Under the pieces are notes generated by a model, which was not told where the DNA came from, searched no databases, and worked only from the letters and a program-made list of their open reading frames with translations. Source: Pseudomonas lutea (lineage in GTDB: Bacteria > Pseudomonadota > Gammaproteobacteria > Pseudomonadales > Pseudomonadaceae). Taken from it: 64,000 nt of DNA. Positions 49,995 to 58,646 of this stretch are shown one piece after another (positions within the stretch are counted from its first letter, which is position 1; every line of letters starts with the position of its first letter). The stretch spans positions 62,001-126,000 of the forward strand of contig NZ_JRMB01000003.1 of NCBI RefSeq assembly GCF_000759445.1, written 5' to 3'. Made by a program: the position numbers and the translations under genes.

Positions 49995-52900
49995 ATGTCT
50001 CACGAAGTTGAACCCCAGCCCAGCCACCCCGCACAAGTAGGCAAGCTGCCCAGCCATTTGTCTTTTCCGGTTGTAGGGATCGGCGCTTCAGCAGGTGGGT
50101 TGGACGCTGTCAGGCGTTTTTTTGAGCACATGCCGAGCGACAGCGGCATGGCGTTCGTCGTGGTCTTCCACCTCTCTCCGGACCACGAGAGCAGTGCCGC
50201 AAAGCTGATTGGCCAGATGACCACGATGCCCGTCATCCAGGTCGAGTCTGTGCTACCGATTGAAGAAAACCACGTCTACGTGATTTCGCCGGCGCAGTAC
50301 CTGTCGATGAATGACGGCTATTTGCGCATATCGCCTCAGGGTCCACGACGTGGTGCTCACGTCACCATCGATCTGTTCTTCCGCGATCTGGCCGATGTGC
50401 ACAGGGAAAGAGCGTTTTGCCTCGTACTGTCCGGCGCTGGGGCAGACGGCGCCGTCGGCCTGTCACGGATCAAGGAGCAAGGCGGCGTTACGCTTGTGCA
50501 GTCCCCATCCGATGCCGAACACGACGGCATGCCCCAAGCCGCGATCCGCACCGAAATGGTCGACTTCGTGCTGCCCGTGGCTGATATGCCGGCGAAGCTC
50601 ATTGAGCTCTGGGAAAACTCCCGGCACATACAGTTGCCAGCGTCCAATGATCTGGAGGCGTACGCCGTGGCGCCCAAAGACGAACGCTCCGTAGCGATTG
50701 CAGAGCAGACATTGCATGACATTCTCGTCAGGTTGCGGGTCGGAACCGGCCATGACTTCAAGCACTACAAGCGTGCCACCGTGTTGCGTCGTATCGAGCG
50801 GCGCATGCAGGTCACCGCGCAGCCAACGTTGACGGGCTACTACGAATATCTGTGCGCGAACCCGTCCGAGGTTAAAGCGCTGCTGGACGACATGCTGATC
50901 GGCGTCACCAATTTCTTCCGGGACCGTGAAGCCTTCGACGCGCTCGAAAGGGACGTCGCTCCCCAACTGTTCTCCCGTTACGCAGATCACACTGAGCAAC
51001 ATGACCTGAGGATCTGGTCCGCGGGCGCCTCCACCGGCGAGGAAGCCTATTCGCTGGTCATGCTGTTGTCGGATCACAAGGCAAGCGTCGGTTCGGACGT
51101 CGGCATCCAGGTGTTCGCCAGCGATATCGACGACAGAGCCATATCGGCGGGACGCGCAGGGTTGTATTCACAGGCCATCGTGACGGACATCTCGCCGACG
51201 CGGCTGCGGCAGTATTTCACCAAAGAAGATGACCGCTACCGCGTGCGCAAAGAGGTGCGCGACAGCGTGCTGTTTGCCAAGCACAGCCTGCTGACCGATC
51301 CGCCGTTCTCGCAGATCGACCTGATCGTGTGTCGCAACCTGCTGATCTACCTTGACCGGGACGTGCAGCGCGAAATCCTGCAGATGTTCCACTTCGCCCT
51401 GAACCCCGGTGGCTTCTTGTTCCTGGGCAGCTCGGAGTCGGCTGACCTGTGTCAGGAGCTGTTCAGCGTCGTTGACAAGAAAAACCGAATCTTCCGCGCG
51501 CGCACCGGTGCCATACCGTCACATCGCATGCCCACGCTGCCACGCGGTGGCTATGCCCAGGTCACGTCCGCACCACGCCCGCCGTTCGTCGAGCCCGTGC
51601 GCAAGCCTTCCATTGGGTCGATCCATCAGCGGGCGCTGCAGCAGTTTCTGGTGACGCCGAGCATTCTGGTCAACAACGTGGCGGACGTGCTGCACATCAG
51701 TGACGGCGCGGGTCGCTACCTGCACCACGTCAGCGGCGAGGTCACTCGGAATCTGTTGTCGCTGATCATTCCGGACCTCAGGCTGGAACTCAGAACCGCC
51801 GTTTTTCAGACGCAACAGACAGCGCTGCCGGTCAAGACCCGCCCGGTCATGCTGAGCAGGGACGGGCGGCATTTCCAGGTCGTTATGACGGCGTATCCAT
51901 TCAGCGACGAAATAAGCGACATGGAGTGCATCCTGGTTGTCTTCGCCGAAGACGAAATAGACGCCAAGGACCTCAGCGAAAACCCCAAGACGCAATCCGA
52001 AAATCAGATGCTCTCCAACCTGGAGCGTGAGCTGCAGCGCACCAAGATACAGCTGCAGGACACCATTGAGCATTCCGAGATCTCCAGCGAAGAGCTGAAA
52101 GCGTCCAATGAAGAAATGCAGGCGGTCAACGAAGAACTGCGTTCCGCCACTGAAGAGCTTGAGACCAGCAAGGAAGAACTGCAGTCGATCAACGAAGAAC
52201 TGCTGACCGTCAACCATGAGCTGAAGATCAAGGTCGAAGAGACCGATCAAGTCAACGATTACCTCCGCAACCTGATTTCATCGACCGATATCGCCACCGT
52301 ATTCGTTGACCGCAACTGCTGCATCAAGTGGTTCACGCCCCGCGCGACCGATATCTTCAGCATGCTCACGGTCGATACCGGGCGGCCGCTGATGGACATC
52401 ACGCATCGTCTGCACTACGACGACATGATGAGCGACGCGCTGAAAGTGTTCGAAACCCTGAGCGTCATCGAGCGCGAAGTGGAAGGCAAGAACGGCCGCT
52501 GGTACATCGCCCGTCTTCTGCCTTACCGCTCTGGCTCCGATCAAATCGATGGCATCGTCCTGACCTTTATCGACATCACCACCCGTCGCGACGCCGAAGA
52601 AGAACTCAGGCTTGGGGAAGAGCGACTGCGCCTGATCTCCGAGAACACCCGCGATTACGCGATCATTGTGGTTGATGAACAAAGCCGGATTTCCAGCTGG
52701 AACAATGGCGCCGAAGCGATTTTCGGGTATTCCAAAAGCGAGGCCGAAGGCAAGCCGTTCGCGTTTCTCTTTACCGACGAAGACAAAATCGCCGGCATTC
52801 CGGAACAGGAACTGAGCGTTGCCCGCAAGCTGGGTCGCAGCGAAGACGAGCGCTGGCACCTGCGCAAGGACGGTCGCAAGTTCTATTGCAGCGGCGAGGT

Positions 52901-54125
52901 TTCGTTGTTGCGAGGCGAGGGCTTCCAGGGGTTCGTCAAGATCGCCCGCGATTTGACCCAGCACATGCGCCTGCACGAAGAGCAATCGCAGCATCTGGCA
53001 GAGACTCGTCAGTCCAGTGAGCTGAAGGATGAGTTCTTTGCCGTCATGTCCCACGAGCTCAAACATCCGCTCAACCTGATCCAGCTCAATGCGCACCTGC
53101 TGCGCAGGCTGCCGGCCATCAAGCGGGAAACCGCAGCGTTAAAAGCCGTGGCCTCCATCAACGATGCCGTTAACAGTCAAGCGCGGATAATCGACGACCT
53201 GCTGGACGTTGCGCGTATTCGCACCGGCAAATTCAAGCTGGAAAGCAGCGTGGTGGATTTCCTGGAGTTGGTGAAAGAGATCCGCGGTGTCGTTGAACAC
53301 AGCGAACACCAGCGCAGCATTACTTTTGACATGCCGGACGGCGAAGGCATTTACATCGAGGCGGATGCCACGCGTGTGGAGCAAATCGTCTGGAACCTGA
53401 TCAACAACGCGATCAAGTTCACCCCGGCGGGCGGTTCGGTGACGGTCAGCGTCACGTCCGCAGACAGCTTTGCGTGGCTGCAGGTCAGTGATACAGGCCC
53501 GGGCATCGAGAAGTCCCAGCTTGAGCACATCTTCCAGATGTTCGGCCAGGCCAACCATCGGCCGAGCAATGGCCATAAAGGCGGGCTTGGCATTGGCTTG
53601 TCGCTGGTCAAACAGCTGGTTGAAGCCCACGGCGGTTCGATCAGTGCGCATTCCGACGGACCGGGCCAGGGCGCGACTTTCAAAGTCGGCTTCCCGTTGA
53701 GCAGCCCGCCGGTGAGATCGATCCAGAGCGAAGCACTCGAGAACGAAGGTCAGCTCAGCGGGATCAAGGTCCTGCTGGTGGATGACTCGCCCGAGGTGCT
53801 GGAAACAATGACGCTGCTGCTGGAGATGGAACAAGCACACGTCGTTGCCATCGCAGATGCCAGGCAGGCGCTGAATGTCGCCAAAGATACCGCCTTTGAT
53901 GTAGTGATTTCGGACGTTGGCATGCCGTTCATGGATGGCCACGAATTCGTGCGGCTGCTCCGGCAAATGCCTGACTATGCCCGTACGCCATGCATAGCGC
54001 TGACGGGCTATGGCGCCGATCAAGTCACCGCCGGCAAGGATGCGAGCGGCTTCGATGAATGCGTCGGCAAGCCTGTTCCCTATGACGACCTCATTGAGGT
54101 GCTGCGTCGATTGGTGCTTAAGTAA
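49995..54125 (+). CDS. CheB-CheR-PAS-histidine kinase-receiver fusion protein
   Basis: The 1376-residue protein combines whole signalling modules. CheB (about 22-205) has GIGASAGGLDAV, VVFHLSPDHES and LSGAGADGAVGL. CheR (about 238-505) has YKRATVLRRIERRMQV, a SAM motif WSAGASTGEEAYSL and VCRNLLIYL. A coiled coil with repeated EEL heptads (about 680-765) precedes two PAS domains (about 770-1000, YAIIVVDEQSRISSWN). The kinase has FAVMSHELKHPLN (His near 1020), a kinase ATPase with DTGPGIE and GGLGIGLSLVK, and a C-terminal receiver with VLLVDDSPEVL and VISDVGMPFMDG. It is cytosolic and long, and its partners are unknown. Confidence 0.95.
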   Translation: MSHEVEPQPSHPAQVGKLPSHLSFPVVGIGASAGGLDAVRRFFEHMPSDSGMAFVVVFHLSPDHESSAAKLIGQMTTMPVIQVESVLPIEENHVYVISPAQYLSMNDGYLRISPQGPRRGAHVTIDLFFRDLADVHRERAFCLVLSGAGADGAVGLSRIKEQGGVTLVQSPSDAEHDGMPQAAIRTEMVDFVLPVADMPAKLIELWENSRHIQLPASNDLEAYAVAPKDERSVAIAEQTLHDILVRLRVGTGHDFKHYKRATVLRRIERRMQVTAQPTLTGYYEYLCANPSEVKALLDDMLIGVTNFFRDREAFDALERDVAPQLFSRYADHTEQHDLRIWSAGASTGEEAYSLVMLLSDHKASVGSDVGIQVFASDIDDRAISAGRAGLYSQAIVTDISPTRLRQYFTKEDDRYRVRKEVRDSVLFAKHSLLTDPPFSQIDLIVCRNLLIYLDRDVQREILQMFHFALNPGGFLFLGSSESADLCQELFSVVDKKNRIFRARTGAIPSHRMPTLPRGGYAQVTSAPRPPFVEPVRKPSIGSIHQRALQQFLVTPSILVNNVADVLHISDGAGRYLHHVSGEVTRNLLSLIIPDLRLELRTAVFQTQQTALPVKTRPVMLSRDGRHFQVVMTAYPFSDEISDMECILVVFAEDEIDAKDLSENPKTQSENQMLSNLERELQRTKIQLQDTIEHSEISSEELKASNEEMQAVNEELRSATEELETSKEELQSINEELLTVNHELKIKVEETDQVNDYLRNLISSTDIATVFVDRNCCIKWFTPRATDIFSMLTVDTGRPLMDITHRLHYDDMMSDALKVFETLSVIEREVEGKNGRWYIARLLPYRSGSDQIDGIVLTFIDITTRRDAEEELRLGEERLRLISENTRDYAIIVVDEQSRISSWNNGAEAIFGYSKSEAEGKPFAFLFTDEDKIAGIPEQELSVARKLGRSEDERWHLRKDGRKFYCSGEVSLLRGEGFQGFVKIARDLTQHMRLHEEQSQHLAETRQSSELKDEFFAVMSHELKHPLNLIQLNAHLLRRLPAIKRETAALKAVASINDAVNSQARIIDDLLDVARIRTGKFKLESSVVDFLELVKEIRGVVEHSEHQRSITFDMPDGEGIYIEADATRVEQIVWNLINNAIKFTPAGGSVTVSVTSADSFAWLQVSDTGPGIEKSQLEHIFQMFGQANHRPSNGHKGGLGIGLSLVKQLVEAHGGSISAHSDGPGQGATFKVGFPLSSPPVRSIQSEALENEGQLSGIKVLLVDDSPEVLETMTLLLEMEQAHVVAIADARQALNVAKDTAFDVVISDVGMPFMDGHEFVRLLRQMPDYARTPCIALTGYGADQVTAGKDASGFDECVGKPVPYDDLIEVLRRLVLK

Positions 54126-54227
54126 TAAGGTCGGCAGCCTGCTTGCCACTCACTGACGCAGCTGCCTTTGGCTGCGTCGGCGGGGGGCAGTGTTGCTTTA
54201 ACCTCGACCAGGGAACCTCGCTATTCC

Positions 54228-54917
54228 ATGCTGATTTTTGACTGCACCCAAGACGCGTGCGATTTTTTCTCGAAGAAAATCAAAGGCAAGAACACCAGTA
54301 TTGTGCAGCCCGCAGCTGCCGCCCAGGCGCTGGAAAATGAAAGCGCCACCGATGAGCGGGTTGATCGCTGGCAGCTGCACGCCATCACGTTCGGTCGCAC
54401 TAACGTGCTTGCCGCCATGAAAGTCGACACGCGGTACGCCATGCTCTTTGTGGGGCTCAAGCGTAACGACGTGCAAGGTTTTCTTGAGCAGTTCACCCGC
54501 CGGTATATCGGTTCTTTGCTTGAACTCGCGGTCAACGTGCGGCAGCAAATGCCGGATCGCGCCGATCTCCAGCGGCGCATCGATGCATGGGATGAAAGTC
54601 TCAAGCCAGTGCATTTTTTCAAGCGCGGCGACCGAAGCGTTCAGACCCACCTCAATGAGGTCCTCGGCTTTGCCGCCTATGACGCCTATGAGGGGCGAGG
54701 GCTGGCGGTGGAGTACGACGATCTGGTTGAGTTTGATGCTTCAGTTAACAGCATGATTCGAACGGTCCGAGGCACCGATAGCTTCATACCCGTGCAGCGT
54801 GAACTCCAGCAGGCCTGCCCGCGATTTGGCATGGACATGACCGAGGCGCAGATCGATGAGGGTTATAGCCGGTTGAGAAGCATGCGACGGGGGGTTGAGA
54901 TTGAGGATGAGGATTGA
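54228..54917 (+). CDS. DUF6933-like protein of unknown function
   Basis: The 229-residue protein begins MLIFDCTQDACDFF and has the DUF6933-like stretch VDRWQLHAITFGRTNVLAAMKVDTRYAMLFVGLKRNDVQGFLEQF spread over residues about 48-90. The second half is helical and charged (DRADLQRRIDAWDE, MTEAQIDEGYSRL). No catalytic motif is obvious. The chosen ATG has only a weak, distant RBS; an open extension reaches 54168. It follows the giant kinase by 102 bases and is convergent with the TIR gene. The family call is tentative. Confidence 0.6.
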   Translation: MLIFDCTQDACDFFSKKIKGKNTSIVQPAAAAQALENESATDERVDRWQLHAITFGRTNVLAAMKVDTRYAMLFVGLKRNDVQGFLEQFTRRYIGSLLELAVNVRQQMPDRADLQRRIDAWDESLKPVHFFKRGDRSVQTHLNEVLGFAAYDAYEGRGLAVEYDDLVEFDASVNSMIRTVRGTDSFIPVQRELQQACPRFGMDMTEAQIDEGYSRLRSMRRGVEIEDED

Positions 54918-54933
54918 CTGCCAGCGGAAACCT

Positions 54934-55020
54934 GTAGGAGCTGGCTTGCGGGCGAATGCATTTGTCCAGACGCCGCGATGTCGTCAGATCGGCCGGGTTC
55001 GCCAGCAAGCCGGCTCCTAC
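54934..55020 (+). repeat. Inverted pair of class B REPs
   Basis: A class B REP variant (GTAGGAGCTGGCTTGCGGGC) at 54934 and an inverted class B REP ending at 55020 form a BIME between two convergent genes. From 55027 to 55137 there are imperfect repeats of about 30 bases around AGGCCATCcCCAATACAGG-like sequence, not further interpreted. Confidence 0.85.
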
Positions 55021-55137
55021 AGATCATCATCAATCGCGCCATCCCCAATACAGGTCACCACAGATTCAGGCCATCCCCATAAAGGTCACCGAAAAGTTCA
55101 GGGCATCACGAACCCAGGCCATCACAATCCCAAGCCA

Positions 55138-55647
55138 TCACAACCCCAGCTCATCATAGATCCGTTGCACATACCGATGCGTCCCCTGCATCTCGCCCTT
55201 CCCATAACCCGCGACATAGTTGTCCAGTGCATACCGAATGATCTTGGGCTGAAACGGCACCGACACGTTGAAGTGGTTGTGGTCGAGGAGTGGCTGGGGA
55301 ATGTTCTCTGCGACGATGTCACGGCTCTGGCAGAGATTGGCGATGACGATGGGCAGGTCAAGTTCGAGAATCACCTCGATTTCATAAGCAAGAAACGAAT
55401 CCCCGTCGCCACCTTTGCGTCGACAGTCCTCGCTGCCCAGCAGGATCACCTGACTGGTGTTGTTCAACCGCTCGCGCAACTGGCGTTTGATGGTCTCTGG
55501 TGAAAGGCTGCCCCGCGCTTCGTATAAGTCGTGGGCGTTGAAGAAATCAAAATCGGCGTGCTCGTTTTGGCGCCAGGCCTTCATTAACCAGTAGTGGGAA
55601 AGGTCTTCGCTGGCGAAGGCGATGTAGGTCTTATTGCGATGACTCAT
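55138..55647 (-). CDS. TIR-like protein, Thoeris ThsB-type
   Basis: The 169-residue protein has the flavodoxin-like TIR plan: KTYIAFASEDLSHYWLMKAW, DFDFFNAHDLYEARGSL, LNNTSQVILLGSEDCRRK and FLAYEIEVILELDLPIV. Glu89 occupies the place of the catalytic Glu of NAD-processing TIR domains (YE in WxxYEI). The nearest family feel is ThsB (DUF1863), which in Thoeris makes a signalling molecule on infection. No thsA-like gene is nearby. AGGAAG lies 6 bases before the ATG. It is downstream of an S24-repressor gene and may belong to its cassette. Confidence 0.82.
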   Translation of the reverse strand: MSHRNKTYIAFASEDLSHYWLMKAWRQNEHADFDFFNAHDLYEARGSLSPETIKRQLRERLNNTSQVILLGSEDCRRKGGDGDSFLAYEIEVILELDLPIVIANLCQSRDIVAENIPQPLLDHNHFNVSVPFQPKIIRYALDNYVAGYGKGEMQGTHRYVQRIYDELGL

Positions 55648-55750
55648 GGTGAACTTCCTGTAATGAAACGAAGGCGGTTGTCCGCTTCGTTGGTGAGGGC
55701 GCTCAGTCCATTGATTGCCGGATTTTGGGTATGCAGCGGCGCCGTCTGGT

Positions 55751-56008
55751 TCAGCCGGGCTTATCGAAAGGGAAGTTAAAAAGCCGGCTTGTGGCCGGCT
55801 TCTCGGTGACGGGTTTGATTGGTTTTTGGCCAACCGCACCCGTCCGCAAAAGTGCGCGCTGCGAGCAGGCGCTTGTGAGGAAGACCGGGCGTGCCTCGGA
55901 GGCGGCGTCAGGTCGATCACCCGCCCGCGTGTGGCCGACAGGTGTTGAAACGAAGGCGCGCAGGATACCCATGTTGTCGGCGTATGCCCAGTTGAAATAC
56001 AGGCTCAT
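55751..56008 (-). CDS. Small hypothetical protein following the S24 repressor
   Basis: The 85-residue frame starts MSLYFNWAYADNMGILRAFV and ends in a proline- and lysine-containing tail. I do not recognise a domain. GTGAGG lies a few bases before the ATG at 56008; a GTG that overlaps the repressor stop could extend it by 4 codons. An intrinsic terminator (55778-55801) falls inside its 3' part, which is unusual for an intact gene and argues that the frame may be truncated or noncoding. Moderate to low confidence. Confidence 0.4.
   Translation of the reverse strand: MSLYFNWAYADNMGILRAFVSTPVGHTRAGDRPDAASEARPVFLTSACSQRALLRTGAVGQKPIKPVTEKPATSRLFNFPFDKPG
55778..55801 (-). terminator. Intrinsic terminator downstream of the S24 repressor
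   Basis: An 8-bp stem AAGCCGGC / GCCGGCTT with a 5-base loop is followed on the minus strand by five Ts. It separates the repressor (and small frame) from the TIR gene, so the TIR gene probably has its own promoter between 55648 and 55777. Confidence 0.75.
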
Positions 56009-56016
56009 CGCGTGCC

Positions 56017-56739
56017 TCACCGCAAGGTGGCCGGGTGACGGCGGTTATTGAGCGTGGACCACCAGAAGACCCAGCCCAGGATGTGAATGTGCTGCGCCTG
56101 AATGTCGTCGGCGCTGAAGATCTCGTCGGGGTACTCGCTGCAGTTATGGCTGCGCAGACGCAAGCTGCCGCCGGGCAGACGGTAGAGGTATTTCACCCGC
56201 AGCATGCCGTCGTGCTCCAGGGCGTACATTTCCCCGTCGATGATGTGCACCCGCCCGCGGTCAATGCCGATGAGCGAGCCGTCCTGGATCTTGTCCGCCA
56301 TGCTGTTGCCCACCATCGGCACGCAGATGGCGTTATGCAGCTCCACATCCATGGTTTCGAGCACGCGCCGCGACAGGCGCACCTTGTGGTTGTGCATCTC
56401 GCCAACGGCAGTGCGGCCCGAGCTTTGCGTCTGCAGTTCGGTGTAAACCGGCATCTCCAGTTCTTCCCGCACGCTTCGCTCTACTTTGGGTTTTGGCGTG
56501 TCCAGCGGAGGGACACTTTCCCGACCCGGTCCGGGATGCTTGGGTCCCTCGCCGCTGCGCAGCCACGCCGAATTGACACTGAGCAGCTCGGCGACTTCTT
56601 CAATGCGCGCCACCGGGATACCGCGCTTGAACCAATTGTTCACGTGTTGGGGGGTTACTTTTCGGTTGGCGGCAAAGTCCGTTGCGGAGAGATGGCACTC
56701 TCGCAACAGTGCGCGCAGTCGATCACCTGATGTCTTCAT
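56017..56739 (-). CDS. XRE/S24-type phage-like repressor
   Basis: The 240-residue protein has an N-terminal helix-turn-helix (LRALLRECHLSATDFAANRKVTPQHVNNWFKRGIPVARIEEVAELL, residues about 8-52) and a C-terminal S24 peptidase-like domain. It contains ICVPMVGNSMADKIQDGSLIGID and the Lys in GMLRVKYLY. The Ser (in GNSM) and Lys dyad is intact, so RecA-stimulated self-cleavage is possible. The linker contains the proline-rich PGPGRESVPPLDTPK. A palindromic site lies upstream. Phage structural genes are absent from the window, so it could control a small accessory cassette. Confidence 0.9.
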   Translation of the reverse strand: MKTSGDRLRALLRECHLSATDFAANRKVTPQHVNNWFKRGIPVARIEEVAELLSVNSAWLRSGEGPKHPGPGRESVPPLDTPKPKVERSVREELEMPVYTELQTQSSGRTAVGEMHNHKVRLSRRVLETMDVELHNAICVPMVGNSMADKIQDGSLIGIDRGRVHIIDGEMYALEHDGMLRVKYLYRLPGGSLRLRSHNCSEYPDEIFSADDIQAQHIHILGWVFWWSTLNNRRHPATLR

Positions 56740-56775
56740 GGGCCGGAGTGTACGGCGGCTTGCACCCCGTATAAA

Positions 56776-56790
56776 TGAACGAAGTGTTCA
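56776..56790. promoter_or_regulatory. Probable repressor operator
   Basis: TGAAC-N5-GTTCA, a perfect 5-bp inverted repeat with a 5-base spacer, lies 37-51 bases before the S24-repressor start, where an autoregulatory operator would be expected. A second inverted repeat, CACTGTT / AACAGTG, lies at 56865-56890. Binding is inferred from position. Confidence 0.5.
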
Positions 56791-57133
56791 AATGTGGACG
56801 CCGTCATGCTTGAAGTTGAATGCAGGGATTACAACGTTACGCGGGATTTGTAAGCCATTTCTTTCACTGTTTGCTTTCTTGTCAACAGTGACTGAAACCG
56901 GCGCAGCGTGGTGCTGTTGGCATTGAACGCGCGAAGAGGCGCCTGTTAAAGCGCGGGTACGGGATATTGAGTTACCGGACGATTGATTGAATGCGCACGT
57001 GTGAGGCGTGAATTAAACGTGCGGTGTTTATTCGGCGGGTTTTAAACATCTGGCCGATGAAAACAGGAAAAATATCTGATCTGCGAAGGGGGAAGTGTAC
57101 GGCGGGGAACAGCGGGGGAGGTCAGTGAGGGTG
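56791..57133. other. Gap between repressor operator and ppa terminator
   Basis: No open frame with a credible start is seen in this 340-base stretch. It contains the CACTGTT / AACAGTG inverted repeat already mentioned and moderately AT-rich sequence near 56990-57090. No divergent phage gene or cro-like frame accompanies the repressor here. Confidence 0.5.
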
Positions 57134-57166
57134 GCTCCGTCGACGCGACGCACGCTTCGACGGAGC
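57134..57166 (-). terminator. Hairpin downstream of ppa
   Basis: A 10-bp stem GCTCCGTCGA / TCGACGGAGC with a 13-base loop lies 10 bases past the ppa stop. It lacks a T run, so it may slow the 3' exonucleases or act with Rho rather than as a full intrinsic terminator. Confidence 0.5.
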
Positions 57167-57175
57167 ACAATCGGA

Positions 57176-57703
57176 TCAGCCCTTGTAGGCCGCAACCGAT
57201 TTGGTGATCGCTTCGCGAGCGGCGTCAGCGCCAGCCCAGCCTTCGATCTTCACCCATTTGCCTTTTTCGAGGTCTTTGTAGTTCGCGAAGAAGTGCTCGA
57301 TCTGCTGGATCAGCAGCGGCGGCAGATCGGTGTATTCCTTCACGTCCACGTACAGCTGGGACAGCTTGTCGTGCGGGACTGCGATGATTTTGGCATCGCC
57401 GCCGCCGTCGTCGGTCATGTTCAGCACGCCGACCGGACGGGCACGAATGACCGAGCCTGGGGTGACCGGGTAAGGCGTCACCACCAGCACGTCCAGGGGG
57501 TCGCCGTCGTCGGCCAGTGTGTTGGGGATGAAACCGTAGTTGGCCGGGTAGAACATCGGGGTGGCCATGAAACGGTCAACGAAAAGGCAGTCGCTTTCTT
57601 TGTCGATTTCGTACTTGATCGGCGCGTGGTTGGCCGGGATCTCGATTGCGACGTAGATGTCATTCGGCAGGTCTTTGCCGGCCGGAATCTTGCTGTAGCT
57701 CAT
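57176..57703 (-). CDS. ppa: Inorganic pyrophosphatase
   Basis: Ppa hydrolyses pyrophosphate, which pulls biosynthetic reactions forward. The 175-residue protein has the family I landmarks: [45 protein letters not shown] (three Asp) and [20 protein letters not shown]. The length and the ATG at 57703 are standard. It is followed by a hairpin. It is a stand-alone gene. Confidence 0.97.
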   Translation of the reverse strand: MSYSKIPAGKDLPNDIYVAIEIPANHAPIKYEIDKESDCLFVDRFMATPMFYPANYGFIPNTLADDGDPLDVLVVTPYPVTPGSVIRARPVGVLNMTDDGGGDAKIIAVPHDKLSQLYVDVKEYTDLPPLLIQQIEHFFANYKDLEKGKWVKIEGWAGADAAREAITKSVAAYKG

Positions 57704-57817
57704 TGGGCTTTGCCCCCTTGGTTGACCATTCGGAATCTGGCATGCAACGCCAAAAAGTGGCCGGATTATAGGCATATTCCAGAAGCCTTGCCATGCGTGA
57801 CGGCGGGCTTCTGTGCG

Positions 57818-58642
57818 TCATGTGGAGCCTGATAGACCGGCGTCCCGGCCTAAAGTGCCGCGCTGGAATGCCGTGAGTCGCGCCAGCGGATCCTGACGAT
57901 AAAAGGCTTTGAGTTGTCGATAGACCTCCGGATACGTCTCGACCAGCAAGTCCGGGCCGCTGAAGAAGTATTCGCTCATGACCGCGAAGAATTCCGCGGG
58001 GTTTTCCGCGGCGTAAGGGTCGATTGCTGTCTCGGCGTCCGGGTTGGCATCGAGTTGGCGGTGGAGGTCGTCGTAGGCGCTTTGCATGGCACTGGCCCAC
58101 TCGCTGATGCGCATGTCGGGGTGCAGGGGCGGCAAGCCGTTTGCCTCGCCGTTTAGCATGTCCAGCTTGTGCGCCAGCTCGTGGATCACCAGGTTGTAGG
58201 CTTCCCATCCGCCACTCGCAAGCACACCCGGCCAGGCCAGAATCACCGGGCCTTGCGACCACGCCTCGCCACTGTGCTCGCCGTCCCATTCGTGTTCGAC
58301 GCCGCTGGCATCGCGATGACGTTGCGGGCTGATGAAATCATCGCCGTACAGGATGATTTCGTGAAAACCCTGATACCAGTTCAGATCGCCCAGGGCGAGC
58401 AAGGGCAGCTGCGCCTGAGCGGCAAGGAACAGTCGTGATTCGTCATCCAGTTCGACGCCTTCCAGCGCGGTGAGATGCTTGGCCTGAAGAAACAGCACGC
58501 AACTGTCCAGCAGGCTTCGATCCTCTTTTGCGCTCAACCCGTCGAGCATTGGCAGGCGCTCGCGCACGCGCTGCCAGACCTGCGGGTCAACCGGATGCCG
58601 CGCCAGCGTGCGCTGTTTGCGCCACTCACGGAACGACCACAT
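57818..58642 (-). CDS. mtfA: Mlc titration factor A-like zinc peptidase
   Basis: MtfA is a cytosolic zinc peptidase that in E. coli also binds the Mlc glucose repressor. The 274-residue protein has the zinc motif HELAHKLDMLNG near residue 154, the downstream ENPAEFFAVMSEYFF with the third ligand Glu and the GDDFISPQRH stretch before them. Length and layout match the family. It lies 4 bases from the DedA gene in the same direction, so the two are co-transcribed. Confidence 0.92.
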   Translation of the reverse strand: MWSFREWRKQRTLARHPVDPQVWQRVRERLPMLDGLSAKEDRSLLDSCVLFLQAKHLTALEGVELDDESRLFLAAQAQLPLLALGDLNWYQGFHEIILYGDDFISPQRHRDASGVEHEWDGEHSGEAWSQGPVILAWPGVLASGGWEAYNLVIHELAHKLDMLNGEANGLPPLHPDMRISEWASAMQSAYDDLHRQLDANPDAETAIDPYAAENPAEFFAVMSEYFFSGPDLLVETYPEVYRQLKAFYRQDPLARLTAFQRGTLGRDAGLSGST

Positions 58643-58646
58643 CGGT

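Noticed and set aside
54934..56790. Intact prophage around the S24 repressor
   Set aside because: No integrase, capsid, tail or lysis gene and no attachment site were seen; only the repressor and TIR gene are present.
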